Shown: positions 44,101 to 50,731, numbered from the stretch's first letter. The stretch: 64,000 bases of DNA from Planktophila sp965267775 (GCA_965267775.1 OZ254140.1:310001-374000), one strand, 5' to 3'. The notes: a model not told the origin generated them from the sequence alone. Numbers and translations are program-made.

Positions 44101-44895
44101 CCAATTCCGACAGAAGATCCAAATCAAGGCGGTAAGAGTGATGCCGATAAGGCAGCAGAGAACGCTCAAAAACTGGCATTAGAAGATGCAGCGAAGGCGG
44201 CTGCTGAAATAGTTCCTGCTATCACGGTTTATTCAATCTCTAAAGATTTCAAATTGAGTGATTACAACCTTGCTTATCTTCATACCTACCTTTCAACGCT
44301 CAAGCCTCATGCAATGGTCACTTGTATCGGCTATACCTATACATTGAGCATGTCATTGCTTGAAGCAACAGCTTTAGCTAAGAAGCAAGCGAATGCGCTC
44401 TGTGAGATCATCAAGAAGGATCGTCCAACCCTTTCTACATCCATACTTATCCGCCCATCCGAATCGGCTCCAAAGGCAGCACTCGGTGCACAGTGGGTTG
44501 CAGTGAGTTATCGAGTTGATGGCTATGAGCCGATTACTCCGACGAAGCGATTCCAAGATATTCAAACAGGACTATCTTTCTTGGCATACCAACCTTCATA
44601 CACGGCAGCTCTTGAGATAAAGAAGATTGAGATTATTCAATGTGCCTCAAATAAGAATTATGGACTGAATGCTCAATTCGGAACATCTAAGAAGTCAATT
44701 GTGATCACCGAGTACGGCGTCACCAAGTCTTGTTCATTTGCGACATCTCTTACAAAGGGAGCAAAGCAGACCATCGTCATTAAGAAGGGCACTAGCATGC
44801 GTCCGGGCGCTCGAATCTCACTCGTAACTATCGGACTCACGTCGATTGATATTAAGAAGATCATCGCTGGGCTTGTGCGCGTTCCAATTCAATAA
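35158..44895 (+). CDS. Giant repeat-rich surface protein (BspA-LamG-TIG-FN3-InlB-OmpA mosaic)
   Basis: About 3245 residues, likely an extracellular adhesin. Signal peptide about residues 1-50 (hydrophobic SLVTVLVGTLLIPLGSIGI, then AQAAVG). Rough domain order: BspA-type LRR (58-365), LamG-like domain (370-620, YTVEAWVKIDAA), three IPT/TIG domains (627-878), six copies of an 84-residue repeat (880-1390), FN3, second BspA LRR block (1485-1745), FN3, two more 84-residue repeats, nine InlB/Flg_new repeats (2010-2690), FN3, Pro-rich spacer with PEVKPVPA x3, Ala-rich helix, OmpA-like domain (about 3020-3128) and a 115-residue tail. No LPxTG anchor. The frame also opens at 35122; TATGGT at 35146-35151 lies 6 bases before this ATG. 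It is about 15 percent of the window in an otherwise compact genome. Confidence 0.88.
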   Translation: MKLSAGLALGKGLLKARTRIARSLVTVLVGTLLIPLGSIGIPSALDRAQAAVGTVTCSGGGSFSVNAVITANQGANCVGIATIPLGVTEIGGNAFQQTNPSSGNLGRVTSIVWPASGLTTIGASAFAFTGLTSINIPSSVTSIASQAFSDNASLTSASIAGGTVGSPLNSGYYIFNNTPNLTSLTLGSGVMNLGWLQFAGSSITTITGGSGVHAIGDQTLSGVNLQNFSFGNSVTTIGIESFRNTKFTSIALPCGLSSIGTSAFTIGANVTSVQMCADTGTVNSSFSMGASAFSQSPNLKIFSFGKSLATTVNVTTWNDSVDRIWTGDTSLKWIQYCGSGSSFAAMTAHLVQPYIPSGVTVSCTPPKSVMGSLVVTSNGNNYSASGVTNNLLSLTLPSGKEVSDNSAYTVEAWVKIDAASNTGSNNVYGSIAFADTEYGTTDAWNQRTIAPGIYGSYYLNVAGSLQARCDQNPGDTSEQNGLCPNVTIPRGQWTHIAMQKSAPTGFNSRLIVYINGRIAVSRSVTNNSAVLKYIKIGGFGDNNSAKVSYGQIRVSSGAIYPTDGSTTFTPPTQFSTSVSSGSVISLFQPLFNSAVTSLSDGTGNGTLIKTYVGAGNVTVSSDVPIDPPSAASLSISQGHLSGGTSTVLSGTNLTGATSVTVGGVTATLGTVTDTSVAFTTPVSATIGDKDVVVTVGSSTATLVGGFTYRPIPTATSLSLALGSLSGGASSVLVGTGLTSTSGLTINGVTATLSTITDTSVAFTTPASVSLGAKDVVVTTAGGTATLTGGFTYVSAPTITSLSATSGSLTGGYLDTITGTNFTGATSVKVDSVTAAFSVSSSTSIVFALPSSSTAGPKDVVVVAPGGTVTRTGGFTYNGAARVPSFDSATPTANGFTLQITNWDPAFTWSGISSLSGSVTISSSGLITVTGISPGTFSTVTIQTSRTGFDSGSATSSSIKSVNGTSLTPIFDTATSTSNGFTLQIKNYDSAFTWSGTNSLGKTTSISNTGLITVTGVNPGVFSTVTIQTTRTGFDTGTAVSSSIKSINGSALNPTFSTETGTATGFLLQISNFDAAYTWTGSISQGGSVSINNSTGLLTVSDISPGTFSTVTIQTTRTGFDTGTATSLSYKSINGTALTPTFSTETGTATGFQLQISNYDTRTTWSGTNSAGGTVSISGTGLVTVTGLNPGTSSTVTITTTRTGYDTGTATSSSYSSNTGSAKTPGFGAAISTADGFTLPITNFDANYTWSATNSLGKSVSISGTGLITLTGVSPGTSSTVTVRSTRIGYETGTATSPSISSLTGAAKVPTFGSPTSTLDGFTLPITNYETATTWSVTNSLGKSASINSTTGLITVTGVATGTFSTVTVRTTRTGYETGTATSSSISSATAATQPTDVSATTAARSAVVSWTAPSDTGGIAITDYAVEYSSTNGETWTAFTHSPSSLTNLTVTGLLDGTSYLYRVAAINAVGQSPFSTSSAVVTSYYVVCTTGSFWVAGSTIPSAAGANCTGTVTIPVGITGVAINSFAPGSAATQTNRALTSIAFPASGFVNIDQGGFRNLGLTSLTIPASVTMVGLSAFENNPLTSVTITGASGGASTYLSQGAFNNQNPAFGLSTSIALTLGSGKIDIGFNFGYSTRFSTVDFGSGINSIDETAFKQNGISPGWVPLFPSTITSIGKDAFTYNPSLSTIRFGSNITSSITAIDNAAFDSAYVKSVQYCGPTGTVLSNYLKNRLPLAKVWCNFVVPNAPTISSTSQTNQQVTIAWTKGTSLDEAPTDTFTIQYKSGGGSWISVAYDSSTPLSSTIRNLTNGTTYSFRVAANNIAGSSSYSSEVQVTPLGLATIPTFDTSVATANGFTFNVTNYDSRTAWAATVTAGSASVSIGTANGSSLPITVTSMNNGATVSIQVTTTRSNFETGTASTAGTSLNGALTPTFGTASVTTNGFTAAITNYDSNYTWSVSTSSGSVVIVNGSIVVSGAAFATTVIETVTATRANYVTGRANLSVTTLAALTATYYGNGNTGGLAPSDTSTYQTNGTLVVLGNIGALTKPGYTFTGWNLNSGNTGPTYTAGNIYTLANAGVSFYAQWTATPFNVIYHATEATSGAVPTDPTTYTIGMAANVRGNSGNLIRTGYVFAGWADNANRTGRIYISGDTYTVQTNNVDLWAAWTPNTYTVIFDTNGASGAPSKLSDSYTVGSSLVRLATIGTMSKSGYNFAGWATQSVGTPMSDSFTVASNTTLFAQWSIASFTLSYNLDGGTGSVPAPAAVNYLEQFNLAPSTGLTKVDTNTVTYAFVSWSLNSQTYNPGQSYFMPASNLTFTATWTRIYNVTYSFSGGSVATPIADEQKVSGDTITVSTVTPTRTGYDFVGWVDQSGRTSAAGDEYVVSDGHYLLYAQWSATPFSVTYDAAGGSPSPTESSKTIGQSFSVGAAPSKTGYDFKGWNDGANTFAAGAPYVTQSNNIVFTAQWQAQVYRVKYDLNGGSGSAGGDRIYTYGTSAYTLPTTGFSLTDYSFAGWTTAPGGPTVGTTFAPSSDISLYAIWNIAIYRLTFDGQSGLSDSSTAKVTMGQSLVLPSATRANYVLQGWSNQQSGGNLTASGSSYTPTADATLYAQWALQVFTVTYNGNGGTSDVPTASMTYGSTTPLVLPVAIRNHYFFDGWYSAASGGYLIGAPGAGFSPTSSVTIYAHWTQASLQGLGQATKIAEVTVLSGNNSSFTAGSQGSSATVSYTADSLPSGTVITAYVQSSTERASTLIDPNSSYILSMVVAWVAPDGTVPDTAPGEPIVITISNSGITKGSRVYGLVGTTPKFLGVAAQDGSVQVELTQDPTVTVAITKPDSVTAVTAVSLDDVSALVTWDAPEVTGGSPITNYTVTSSAGQTCSTATTSCTVTGLTALTDYTFRVVARNSIGSSDQSLPSGLITTSGAPAPPAPPAPPSNSSSSGSVVAPIASVVQAPTKEDAATPEVKPVPAPEVKPVPAPEVKPIPTEDPNQGGKSDADKAAENAQKLALEDAAKAAAEIVPAITVYSISKDFKLSDYNLAYLHTYLSTLKPHAMVTCIGYTYTLSMSLLEATALAKKQANALCEIIKKDRPTLSTSILIRPSESAPKAALGAQWVAVSYRVDGYEPITPTKRFQDIQTGLSFLAYQPSYTAALEIKKIEIIQCASNKNYGLNAQFGTSKKSIVITEYGVTKSCSFATSLTKGAKQTIVIKKGTSMRPGARISLVTIGLTSIDIKKIIAGLVRVPIQ
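37791..39330 (+). repeat. Six tandem 84-residue protein repeats in the giant surface protein
   Basis: Each repeat follows the pattern P.F....T..GF.L.I.N.D...TWS.TNS.G...SIS.TGLITVTG..PGT.STVTI.TTRTG..TGTATS.S. Starts are near ARVPSFDSA, LTPIFDTAT, LNPTFSTET, LTPTFSTET, KTPGFGAAI and KVPTFGSPT. Two diverged copies recur at 40676-41185. The third and fourth copies are closely similar at the DNA level (AGTACTGAGACTGG-like starts). I do not recognise a named domain. Confidence 0.75.
41186..43225 (+). repeat. Nine InlB/Flg_new-type repeats
   Basis: Nine tandem units of 70-80 residues with the pattern [YF].V.Y..NGG......T.......L......GY.F.GW..........Y......LYAQW. Clear ends are GVSFYAQWTAT, NVDLWAAWTPN, NTTLFAQWSIA, NLTFTATWTRI, HYLLYAQWSAT, NIVFTAQWQAQ, ISLYAIWNIA, ATLYAQWALQ and SVTIYAHWTQA. 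This is the beta-grasp repeat found in bacterial surface proteins such as internalins. Confidence 0.85.
44041..44112 (+). repeat. Three 24-bp tandem repeats encoding PEVKPVPA
   Basis: Units at 44041-44064, 44065-44088 and 44089-44112. The first two differ by one base and the third has drifted. They form a Pro-rich spacer before the OmpA-like domain, a likely site for copy-number change by slippage. Confidence 0.9.
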
Positions 44896-44929
44896 GATTT
44901 TCTCACCAGGCATTTTCTTTAAATCCCGC

Positions 44930-44943
44930 TAGACTCGTACGAG
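44930..44943 (+). promoter_or_regulatory. Candidate -10 box and 10-bp palindrome before the OYE gene
   Basis: TAGACT (44930-44935) is the -10 hexamer used by other genes here, and it is overlapped by the perfect palindrome CTCGTACGAG (44934-44943). The position would suit a repressor site at the transcription start, about 50 bases before the ATG at 44991. Short dyads arise by chance, so this is tentative. Confidence 0.35.
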
Positions 44944-44990
44944 AACAGTCCAGTTAGTCAAGAAATCACTCATCAGAGAGCACCCAGACA

Positions 44991-46058
44991 ATGGATAAAG
45001 CATTTAGCCCATACGACCTTGCCGGCAAGACCCTTCAGAACCGCATCGTGATGGCACCAATGACTCGAAGCCGCGCTGGAAATCCTGGTGGATTAGCAAC
45101 TGATTTGATGGCTACTTACTACGCACAACGTGCGACAGCCGGCTTGATCATCTCTGAGGGAACACAGCCATCAATAGTTGGTCAGGGCTACCCAAATACT
45201 CCAGGCTTGCACTCTGCCGAGCAGGTCGAGTCATGGAAGAAAGTAACAAGTGCTGTACACGCTGCCGGGGGAGTGATCTTCGCTCAGCTGATGCACACAG
45301 GGCGTATCGGCCATAAAGATTTATTACCTGCAGGGCTCGTGCCAGTGGCGCCATCAGCAGTTATTGCCGAAGGTCAGGTCTACACGGCAACAGGTCCACA
45401 GGCTTTTGAAACTCCAAAGGCGATGACCGAGGAAGAGATCCTTCAAACAATCGAAGACTTTGCAAGTGCCGCAGCTAATGCAATCGCGGCTGGCTTTGAT
45501 GGTGTTGAGATCCACGGTGCAAATGGATATTTAGTTCATCAATTCATTTCAACAAATGTAAATCTCCGCACTGATCAGTGGGGTGGCTCAGTAGAAGGGC
45601 GAATCAAGTTCGCTGTAGAAGTTGCGAAGGCTGTATCAGCGAGAATCGGCGCAGCGAAGACCGGTTTCCGTATCTCTCCTACCAATCCATTTAATGGAAT
45701 TGCCGAAGAGGGATTCGAGGCCACATATGAAGCGCTCATCAAGGAGCTTGCAGCGCTTGATTTGGCATACCTTCACTTCATGGAGAACCAGATGCAGAAC
45801 GGACTCCTTGCGAAGGCCCGCACTTGGTGGAAGAACACTTTGATGGTCAACACAATTCTCGGCGAGAAGACAAAGGGCAAGTCTGATTTGGAATATATCG
45901 ATTCAGGAATTGCTGACCTGGTTTCATTCGGCCAACTCTTCATCGCTAATCCAGATTTAGTTGCACGTCTGAAATCAGATGGCCCATTCAATACTGCAGA
46001 TGCATCAACATTTTATGGTGGAGATGCAAAGGGCTATACGGATTACCCAACTCTGTAA
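44991..46058 (+). CDS. Old yellow enzyme-type alkene reductase (NADH:flavin oxidoreductase)
   Basis: A 355-residue TIM-barrel FMN enzyme that reduces activated C=C bonds. Typical blocks: LQNRIVMAPMTRSRAGNPGG, LIISEGTQPSIVGQGYPNTPG, FAQLMHTGRIGH, GFDGVEIHGANGYLVHQFIS and DQWGGSVEGRIKF, with the Asn/His pair and catalytic Tyr expected in HGANGYLVHQF. This places it with NemA/XenB-type enzymes. AGAGAG about 11 bases upstream is a poor Shine-Dalgarno; a leader of about 50 bases is likely. Confidence 0.9.
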   Translation: MDKAFSPYDLAGKTLQNRIVMAPMTRSRAGNPGGLATDLMATYYAQRATAGLIISEGTQPSIVGQGYPNTPGLHSAEQVESWKKVTSAVHAAGGVIFAQLMHTGRIGHKDLLPAGLVPVAPSAVIAEGQVYTATGPQAFETPKAMTEEEILQTIEDFASAAANAIAAGFDGVEIHGANGYLVHQFISTNVNLRTDQWGGSVEGRIKFAVEVAKAVSARIGAAKTGFRISPTNPFNGIAEEGFEATYEALIKELAALDLAYLHFMENQMQNGLLAKARTWWKNTLMVNTILGEKTKGKSDLEYIDSGIADLVSFGQLFIANPDLVARLKSDGPFNTADASTFYGGDAKGYTDYPTL

Positions 46059-46063
46059 GAAAA

Positions 46064-46422
46064 GAAGAGTCGCCCTATAAGCCGGATCCTGTCATTGCCA
46101 TTGCTGACTGTGATCACCATCCATCTAGATCTGCAATTACTTGCAGATTCAAGCGACCTACCCGATAGCTCAGTGCGAGCAGCACACTATCTTCTTGGTC
46201 TTGCTTCAGGTGGGGTTTACATAGCTAACTGCATTGCTGCAATTACTGGTGGTCTCTTACACCGCCGTTTCACCCTTACCAATATTGCTATTGGCGGTTT
46301 GCTTTCTGTTGCACTTTCCCGCGGATTGCTCCGGGTGGGCGTTACCCACCACCTTGCTCTATGAAGTCCGGACTTTCCTCGGTATTACTTGCGTAATAAC
46401 GCGGTGATCCAGGCGACTCTTC
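46064..46422 (-). ncRNA. rnpB: RNase P RNA, bacterial type A
   Basis: The minus strand has the conserved landmarks in order. The 5' P1 strand GAAGAGTCGCC pairs perfectly with 3' GGCGACTCTTC. Near the 5' end is CGAGGAAAGTCCGGAC (CR-I region). GTGCAACAGAAAGCAAACCGCC follows in the middle, and CCTACCCGATAG-like and ATCCGGCTTATAGGGC mark the 3' end. The RNA is about 359 nt, a normal length. It cleaves the 5' leader from tRNA precursors with RnpA. Its promoter must lie in the 50 bases shared with the agmatinase start. Confidence 0.95.
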
Positions 46423-46475
46423 TATGGATAAGGATAAGGCTTTGATTCGCTATGCACCAAAAGTATGCTGGGCTC

Positions 46476-47474
46476 ATGGCAAACATCGGCAATATGTATG
46501 GTCCTGATTTCACATTCCTCGGAGTCCCGCGTTGCGACCTCGATGATCCCAAGTCATTTGCGGATGCTGATGTCGTAATCGTTGGAGCACCTATTGATGC
46601 CGGCACCTCATATCGCTCTGGTGCAAAGTTTGGACCTCAAGCAATTCGCGGAACTGATTACTTGCCTCATGATGGCGAACGCCCACATATGGCACTTCGC
46701 GTTGATGGCCTTAAGGATCTTAGGGTTCTCGATGCTGGCGACTTAATGATGCCATCTGATGATTTAGCAAAGTGTTTAGCAATCCTTCGCGAAGCTACAG
46801 AGAAGATTTCAAGAGCAGGGGCCATCGCACTCGTTCTCGGTGGAGATCACTCGGTGACATCTGCAGATGTTGCAGGAATCGCAGATCATCGCGGCCTTGG
46901 AAAAGTTTCAATGATTCACTTCGACGCTCATGCAGATACCGGTGATGTGCAAAATGGTTCACTCGTTGGACACGGAACACCGATGCGCCGACTGATTGAA
47001 TCCGGCACTGTCCGTGGTGATCGCTTCTTACAGGTGGGCCTTCGTGGATATTGGCCAGAAGATGCAACCCTAAAGTGGATGCGCGATCAGAAGATGCGTT
47101 CATATGAGATGACCGAGATTCACAACCGCGGTCTTAAGGCTGTGCTCGATGAATCATTTAGCATTCTGACCGATGAGACCGATGGAGTCTTCCTCTCGGT
47201 TGATATCGATGTTGTTGATCCAGGAATGGCGCCAGGTACTGGAACTCCAGAGCCAGGTGGACTTACATCGCGCGAACTTCTAGAGGCTGTTCGTCGAATC
47301 TGTATCGAACTTCCTGTTGTTGGAATCGATGTTGTTGAAGTCGCACCAGCATTTGATCATGCAGAGGTCACGGCAATGCTTGCTAACCGAGTTGTCCTTG
47401 AAGCATTGAGTGGAATTGCATTTCGTCGCACTGGCGGTTCTTACAACCCAGCGCGTAACGTTCTCGATCGCTAA
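46476..47474 (+). CDS. Agmatinase/ureohydrolase family protein
   Basis: A protein of about 332 residues with the two-manganese arginase fold. Metal ligands are in VLGGDHSVTS, IHFDAHADTGD and LSVDIDVVDPGMAPGTGTPEPGG. It hydrolyses agmatine or a related guanidino compound to urea and an amine; guanidinobutyrase or guanidine hydrolase activity cannot be excluded. The frame opens at 46452. TATGCT (46464-46469) lies 6 bases before the ATG at 46476, so I choose that start. The stop abuts that of the convergent PLP decarboxylase gene. Confidence 0.87.
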   Translation: MANIGNMYGPDFTFLGVPRCDLDDPKSFADADVVIVGAPIDAGTSYRSGAKFGPQAIRGTDYLPHDGERPHMALRVDGLKDLRVLDAGDLMMPSDDLAKCLAILREATEKISRAGAIALVLGGDHSVTSADVAGIADHRGLGKVSMIHFDAHADTGDVQNGSLVGHGTPMRRLIESGTVRGDRFLQVGLRGYWPEDATLKWMRDQKMRSYEMTEIHNRGLKAVLDESFSILTDETDGVFLSVDIDVVDPGMAPGTGTPEPGGLTSRELLEAVRRICIELPVVGIDVVEVAPAFDHAEVTAMLANRVVLEALSGIAFRRTGGSYNPARNVLDR

Positions 47475-48827
47475 TTACAACGTTGCAAGAATTGCTTCGA
47501 TATCGCTGACATTTGTCCAGGGATTAACGATTGCAAAGCGCAAGATTGGCTCACCCTTGTGTGTTGAAGGGGTAACAAAACCAATCTGATCTGCAAGCAA
47601 CTTATCGCTCCATGCCTTGTAATCTGCCATCGACCAACCCTTGCGAGTAAAGGCGACGATAGAAAGGTTCGGTTCGCGAAGGAGCTCAAGATTGGGATGT
47701 GCCTTCACAGCATCAGCTGCCATTCGCGCAATATCCATAGTCTTTGCGACGGCGTCGCTATAGGCCTTTGTGCCGTGCGCGGCCAGCGAGAACCACAGTG
47801 GTAATCCACGAGTTCTACGAGTTAATTGAATTGCATAATCAGATGGATTGAAATCATCTGAATCCGTCAAGGCATCAAGGTAACCCGCATGTTGGGTATG
47901 TGCTTGGCGTCCAAGTTCAGGGTTGCGATACACAAGTGCACAGGCATCAAATGGCGCAAAGAGCCACTTATGTGGATCGACGATAAACGAATCCGCGTTC
48001 TCAACACCTATAAATAACTTACGAGTCTCGTCATTTGCAAGGCCTGCAAGTCCATAAGCGCCATCAACATGGAACCAAATCTTGTGGCGGTTTGCGACTT
48101 CACCGACAGATGGAAGGTCATCAATAATGCCGAGGTTAGTTGTGCCGGCAGTTGCAACGATGGCGCAGATGTCGCGATCGGAGTGCTCAGCGCGATAACT
48201 GTCAATTGCCTTCTTTACATCTGCCCCACGCATAATTCCATCTGGCTGTACCGGAACTTTGATGAGATCAACATCCATTACTTCGGTTGCGGATTGAATC
48301 GAAGAGTGTGCTTCACTAGAACAAGCGACAGCCCAACGCTTTACCTCTGGGTGCTGAGCTCGCGCATGGTGGCGTGCTGCAACAAGGGCTGAGAGATTTC
48401 CGATTGTTCCACCTTGAACAAAGACTCCGCCAGCGCTGGCTGGAAGTCCTGCGAGATCCGATAACCAACGGAGGGTTTGATTCTCTGCAAAGACTGCGCC
48501 CGCACCTTCAAGCCATGAACCACCGTAGAGAGCAGATGCACCTACGACGAGATCAAAGAGGTTTGCAAGCTCTGTTGGCGCAGATGGAATAAATGCCAAG
48601 TAGCGGGGATGGTCGGTTGAGATACAGGCAGGTGCCAACGTTTGCGTGAATAGCTGCAACGCCTCACTGCCACCAAGACCTGCCTCAGTAATCGTGTTAC
48701 CGACTATTGAGAAGAGTTCAGCTTCGCTCATCGGTCCATCAAGAGGTGGATTGTCTTTTAAGCGAGTAAGTGAATACTCGAGAATCTCCTGTGCGACCTT
48801 TTCGATCTCTGGCGTGAACTCATGCAT
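47475..48827 (-). CDS. Pyridoxal-phosphate-dependent decarboxylase (group II)
   Basis: A 450-residue PLP enzyme of the aromatic-amino-acid/glutamate decarboxylase family. The PLP lysine is in SFIVDPHKWLFAPFDACAL; other blocks are GVFVQGGTIGNLSALVAAR, VATAGTTNLGIIDDL and WFHVDGAYGL. The substrate is an amino acid, which one is unclear. The -10 box TAGACT at 48835-48840 (minus) lies 7 bases before the ATG. It is tail to tail with the agmatinase-like gene. Confidence 0.87.
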   Translation of the reverse strand: MHEFTPEIEKVAQEILEYSLTRLKDNPPLDGPMSEAELFSIVGNTITEAGLGGSEALQLFTQTLAPACISTDHPRYLAFIPSAPTELANLFDLVVGASALYGGSWLEGAGAVFAENQTLRWLSDLAGLPASAGGVFVQGGTIGNLSALVAARHHARAQHPEVKRWAVACSSEAHSSIQSATEVMDVDLIKVPVQPDGIMRGADVKKAIDSYRAEHSDRDICAIVATAGTTNLGIIDDLPSVGEVANRHKIWFHVDGAYGLAGLANDETRKLFIGVENADSFIVDPHKWLFAPFDACALVYRNPELGRQAHTQHAGYLDALTDSDDFNPSDYAIQLTRRTRGLPLWFSLAAHGTKAYSDAVAKTMDIARMAADAVKAHPNLELLREPNLSIVAFTRKGWSMADYKAWSDKLLADQIGFVTPSTHKGEPILRFAIVNPWTNVSDIEAILATL

Positions 48828-48878
48828 GCGAGGAAGTCTAATCTCAGATAGCTAAAAAGCGATGCCGAGAGAGTATTC

Positions 48879-49463
48879 CTAGAGAGTAAAGCGAGGGTAT
48901 TCGTCGGTCACCATCAAGAGGGCGTATCCGTAGATGCGGTTCCAGAATGAGATTGTTCCAAGAATGTATTCAAGTGCCCATTTTGGATATGTTCCGGTTG
49001 ACCAAGTCAGAACCCAAGCGACGAACGTTACAAATGCTGCACCGATTGCATAAATCAGTCCGACAATCACAAGAGGGATCACAAAGAGAACCTTAAGAAT
49101 CTGAATTCCGCGGCCAAGCTTCTTGCCACCTTCAACATCTGGAAGAAGAACAGCAATCTTTGGATTGCGCTCGATTGATGGGTAATCATCGGTAAGCAAG
49201 AAAACATATGCAGTCACACGAGTCTGTAGCTCAATGAGTGCATGGTTAAAAGAGAGCACATAACTTGGGTACTTACCTGTGAAGAGAAGAGCCAAGAGAG
49301 TAGGTACTACAAGGAATCCGCTAGTCCAACCCCAATGTGCCATCTCTGTGAAAGTCGACAGGAAGATCACAACTGGGAAGGCGAGAATTCCGCGCCAGAA
49401 GACAGTCTTCTTATCGCGGTTTTCAAGCTGGTATTCGATTAGGGTTTCAATTTGATTGCTCAT
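48879..49463 (-). CDS. DUF4389 membrane protein
   Basis: A 194-residue protein with about four membrane helices (VVIFLSTFTEMAHWGWTSGFLVV, LFVIPLVIVGLIYAIGAAFVTFVAWVLTW). The repeated motif RVTAYVFLLTDDYPSI and RIYGYALLMVTDEYPRF is typical of DUF4389. The role is unknown. The -10 box TACAAT at 49470-49475 (minus), close to consensus, lies 6 bases before the ATG. Confidence 0.87.
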   Translation of the reverse strand: MSNQIETLIEYQLENRDKKTVFWRGILAFPVVIFLSTFTEMAHWGWTSGFLVVPTLLALLFTGKYPSYVLSFNHALIELQTRVTAYVFLLTDDYPSIERNPKIAVLLPDVEGGKKLGRGIQILKVLFVIPLVIVGLIYAIGAAFVTFVAWVLTWSTGTYPKWALEYILGTISFWNRIYGYALLMVTDEYPRFTL

Positions 49464-49511
49464 ATTGGAATTGTATTCCTCTTCTCGCCCCTTTCTAGAT
49501 ACCCTTCTCCA

Positions 49512-50258
49512 ATGTCTGAGAGCAAAGTTGCAGTAGTTACAGGTGCAAGCAGTGGAATTGGTGCTGCAACAGTTAAAGCCCTAGTTGGCGAAGGATTCAA
49601 AGTTGTTGCAACGGCTCGTCGCAAGGATCGACTTGAAGCCCTGGCTGCTTCAACTGATGGAGTAGAGATATTTCCAGCAGATCTCACAGACCAATCTGAT
49701 GTCGATGCTCTCGCTCAATTTTGTGCAGATAAGAAGGTCCAACTATTGGTCAATTGCGCCGGAGGCGCCTTTGATTCCGCAACAGTTCTCGATGGAGATC
49801 CTGAAATTTGGAAGAAGACCTATGACGTCAACGTCATCGCAACTCTTCGTGTAACAAAGGCGATCACTCCGCTGATGAAGGAGAAGGGACATATTGTCAT
49901 CGTCTCTTCAACAGCCGGACACCGTGCCTATGAAAATGGTGGCTCATATGTGGCGGCAAAGTTTGCCGAGACTTCCGTAGCCCACACACTTCGCCTCGAG
50001 CTCAATGGCCAACCAATTCGGATTACAGAGATTGCTCCTGGAATGGTCAAGACAGATGAGTTTGCTGTCAATCGCTTTGGGGGAGATGCATCGAAAGCCG
50101 CCAAGGTTTACGAAGGCGTTGATGCTCCACTGACCGCAGAAGATGTCGCAGAATCAATTAGATGGTCTGTGACTCTTCCGGATCACTTTAATGTCGACAG
50201 CATGGTGATTCGTCCTGTTGCACAAGCAGCAAATCACAAGGTCCATCGCACGCAATGA
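49512..50258 (+). CDS. SDR family NADP-dependent oxidoreductase
   Basis: A 248-residue classical SDR: AVVTGASSGIGAATVKAL, ARRKDRLEAL (NADPH-type Arg), NCAGGAFD, IVIVSSTAGHRAYENGGSYVAAKFAE with Ser and YxxxK, and EIAPGMVKTDEF. It is similar to YdfG-type 3-hydroxy acid dehydrogenases. TACCCT (49500-49505) lies 6 bases before this ATG; an upstream TTG at 49452 is less likely. It overlaps the GNAT gene by 4 bases. Confidence 0.87.
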   Translation: MSESKVAVVTGASSGIGAATVKALVGEGFKVVATARRKDRLEALAASTDGVEIFPADLTDQSDVDALAQFCADKKVQLLVNCAGGAFDSATVLDGDPEIWKKTYDVNVIATLRVTKAITPLMKEKGHIVIVSSTAGHRAYENGGSYVAAKFAETSVAHTLRLELNGQPIRITEIAPGMVKTDEFAVNRFGGDASKAAKVYEGVDAPLTAEDVAESIRWSVTLPDHFNVDSMVIRPVAQAANHKVHRTQ

Positions 50259-50731
50259 GCGTAATCGTTCGCCCATATCGCCTTGAAGAATTTGATCGCG
50301 CTTGTGAAATCCGCGGGATTGCTGGAGACCCGGAACGGAAAGAAAGATTCTTTCGGAGATTTAAGAACCTTGGCGCTTGGGATGATCACTATCTCCAATT
50401 AGCAATTGACCTCGATGGTGTTCTCGTCGGAGATTTTCAACTTCGCAAGTGTGACTTCACGCGACCTGATGGTGCACTTGAGATGGGCATAGAACTCGCA
50501 GAAGAGGTACGCGGAAAAGGAATCGGAACAGAGGCCCTCAAAGTAGGTGCTGAGTACGCATTTACTCATGGAGCACATCGCGTTGAAGGCTCAACTGACG
50601 AGAGCAACATCGCAATGCGCCGTGCATTCGAAAAAGCTGGCTGGAAATTCGAAGGCGTACTTCGCGCACTCTTTGTCGAAGATGGCATACCGCACGATTA
50701 TTACTCGTATGCAATCACTAAATTTGATTGA
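50255..50731 (+). CDS. GNAT family N-acetyltransferase
   Basis: A 158-residue acetyltransferase of the RimJ/RimL type. VEMGIELAEEVRGKGIGTEAL-like (ALEMGIELAEEVRGKGIG) is the CoA-binding region, followed by HRVEGSTDESNIAMRRAFEKAGWKFEGVLR. The substrate is unknown. It is cotranscribed with the SDR gene by a 4-base overlap. Confidence 0.85.
   Translation: MSVIVRPYRLEEFDRACEIRGIAGDPERKERFFRRFKNLGAWDDHYLQLAIDLDGVLVGDFQLRKCDFTRPDGALEMGIELAEEVRGKGIGTEALKVGAEYAFTHGAHRVEGSTDESNIAMRRAFEKAGWKFEGVLRALFVEDGIPHDYYSYAITKFD

Noticed and set aside
44041..44112. CRISPR-like regular repeats
   Set aside because: The 24-bp units are contiguous without spacers and encode PEVKPVPA in frame; no cas gene is present.
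46095..46364. An 89-codon plus-strand open frame
   Set aside because: It lies wholly within rnpB on the other strand and is explained by the conserved RNA.
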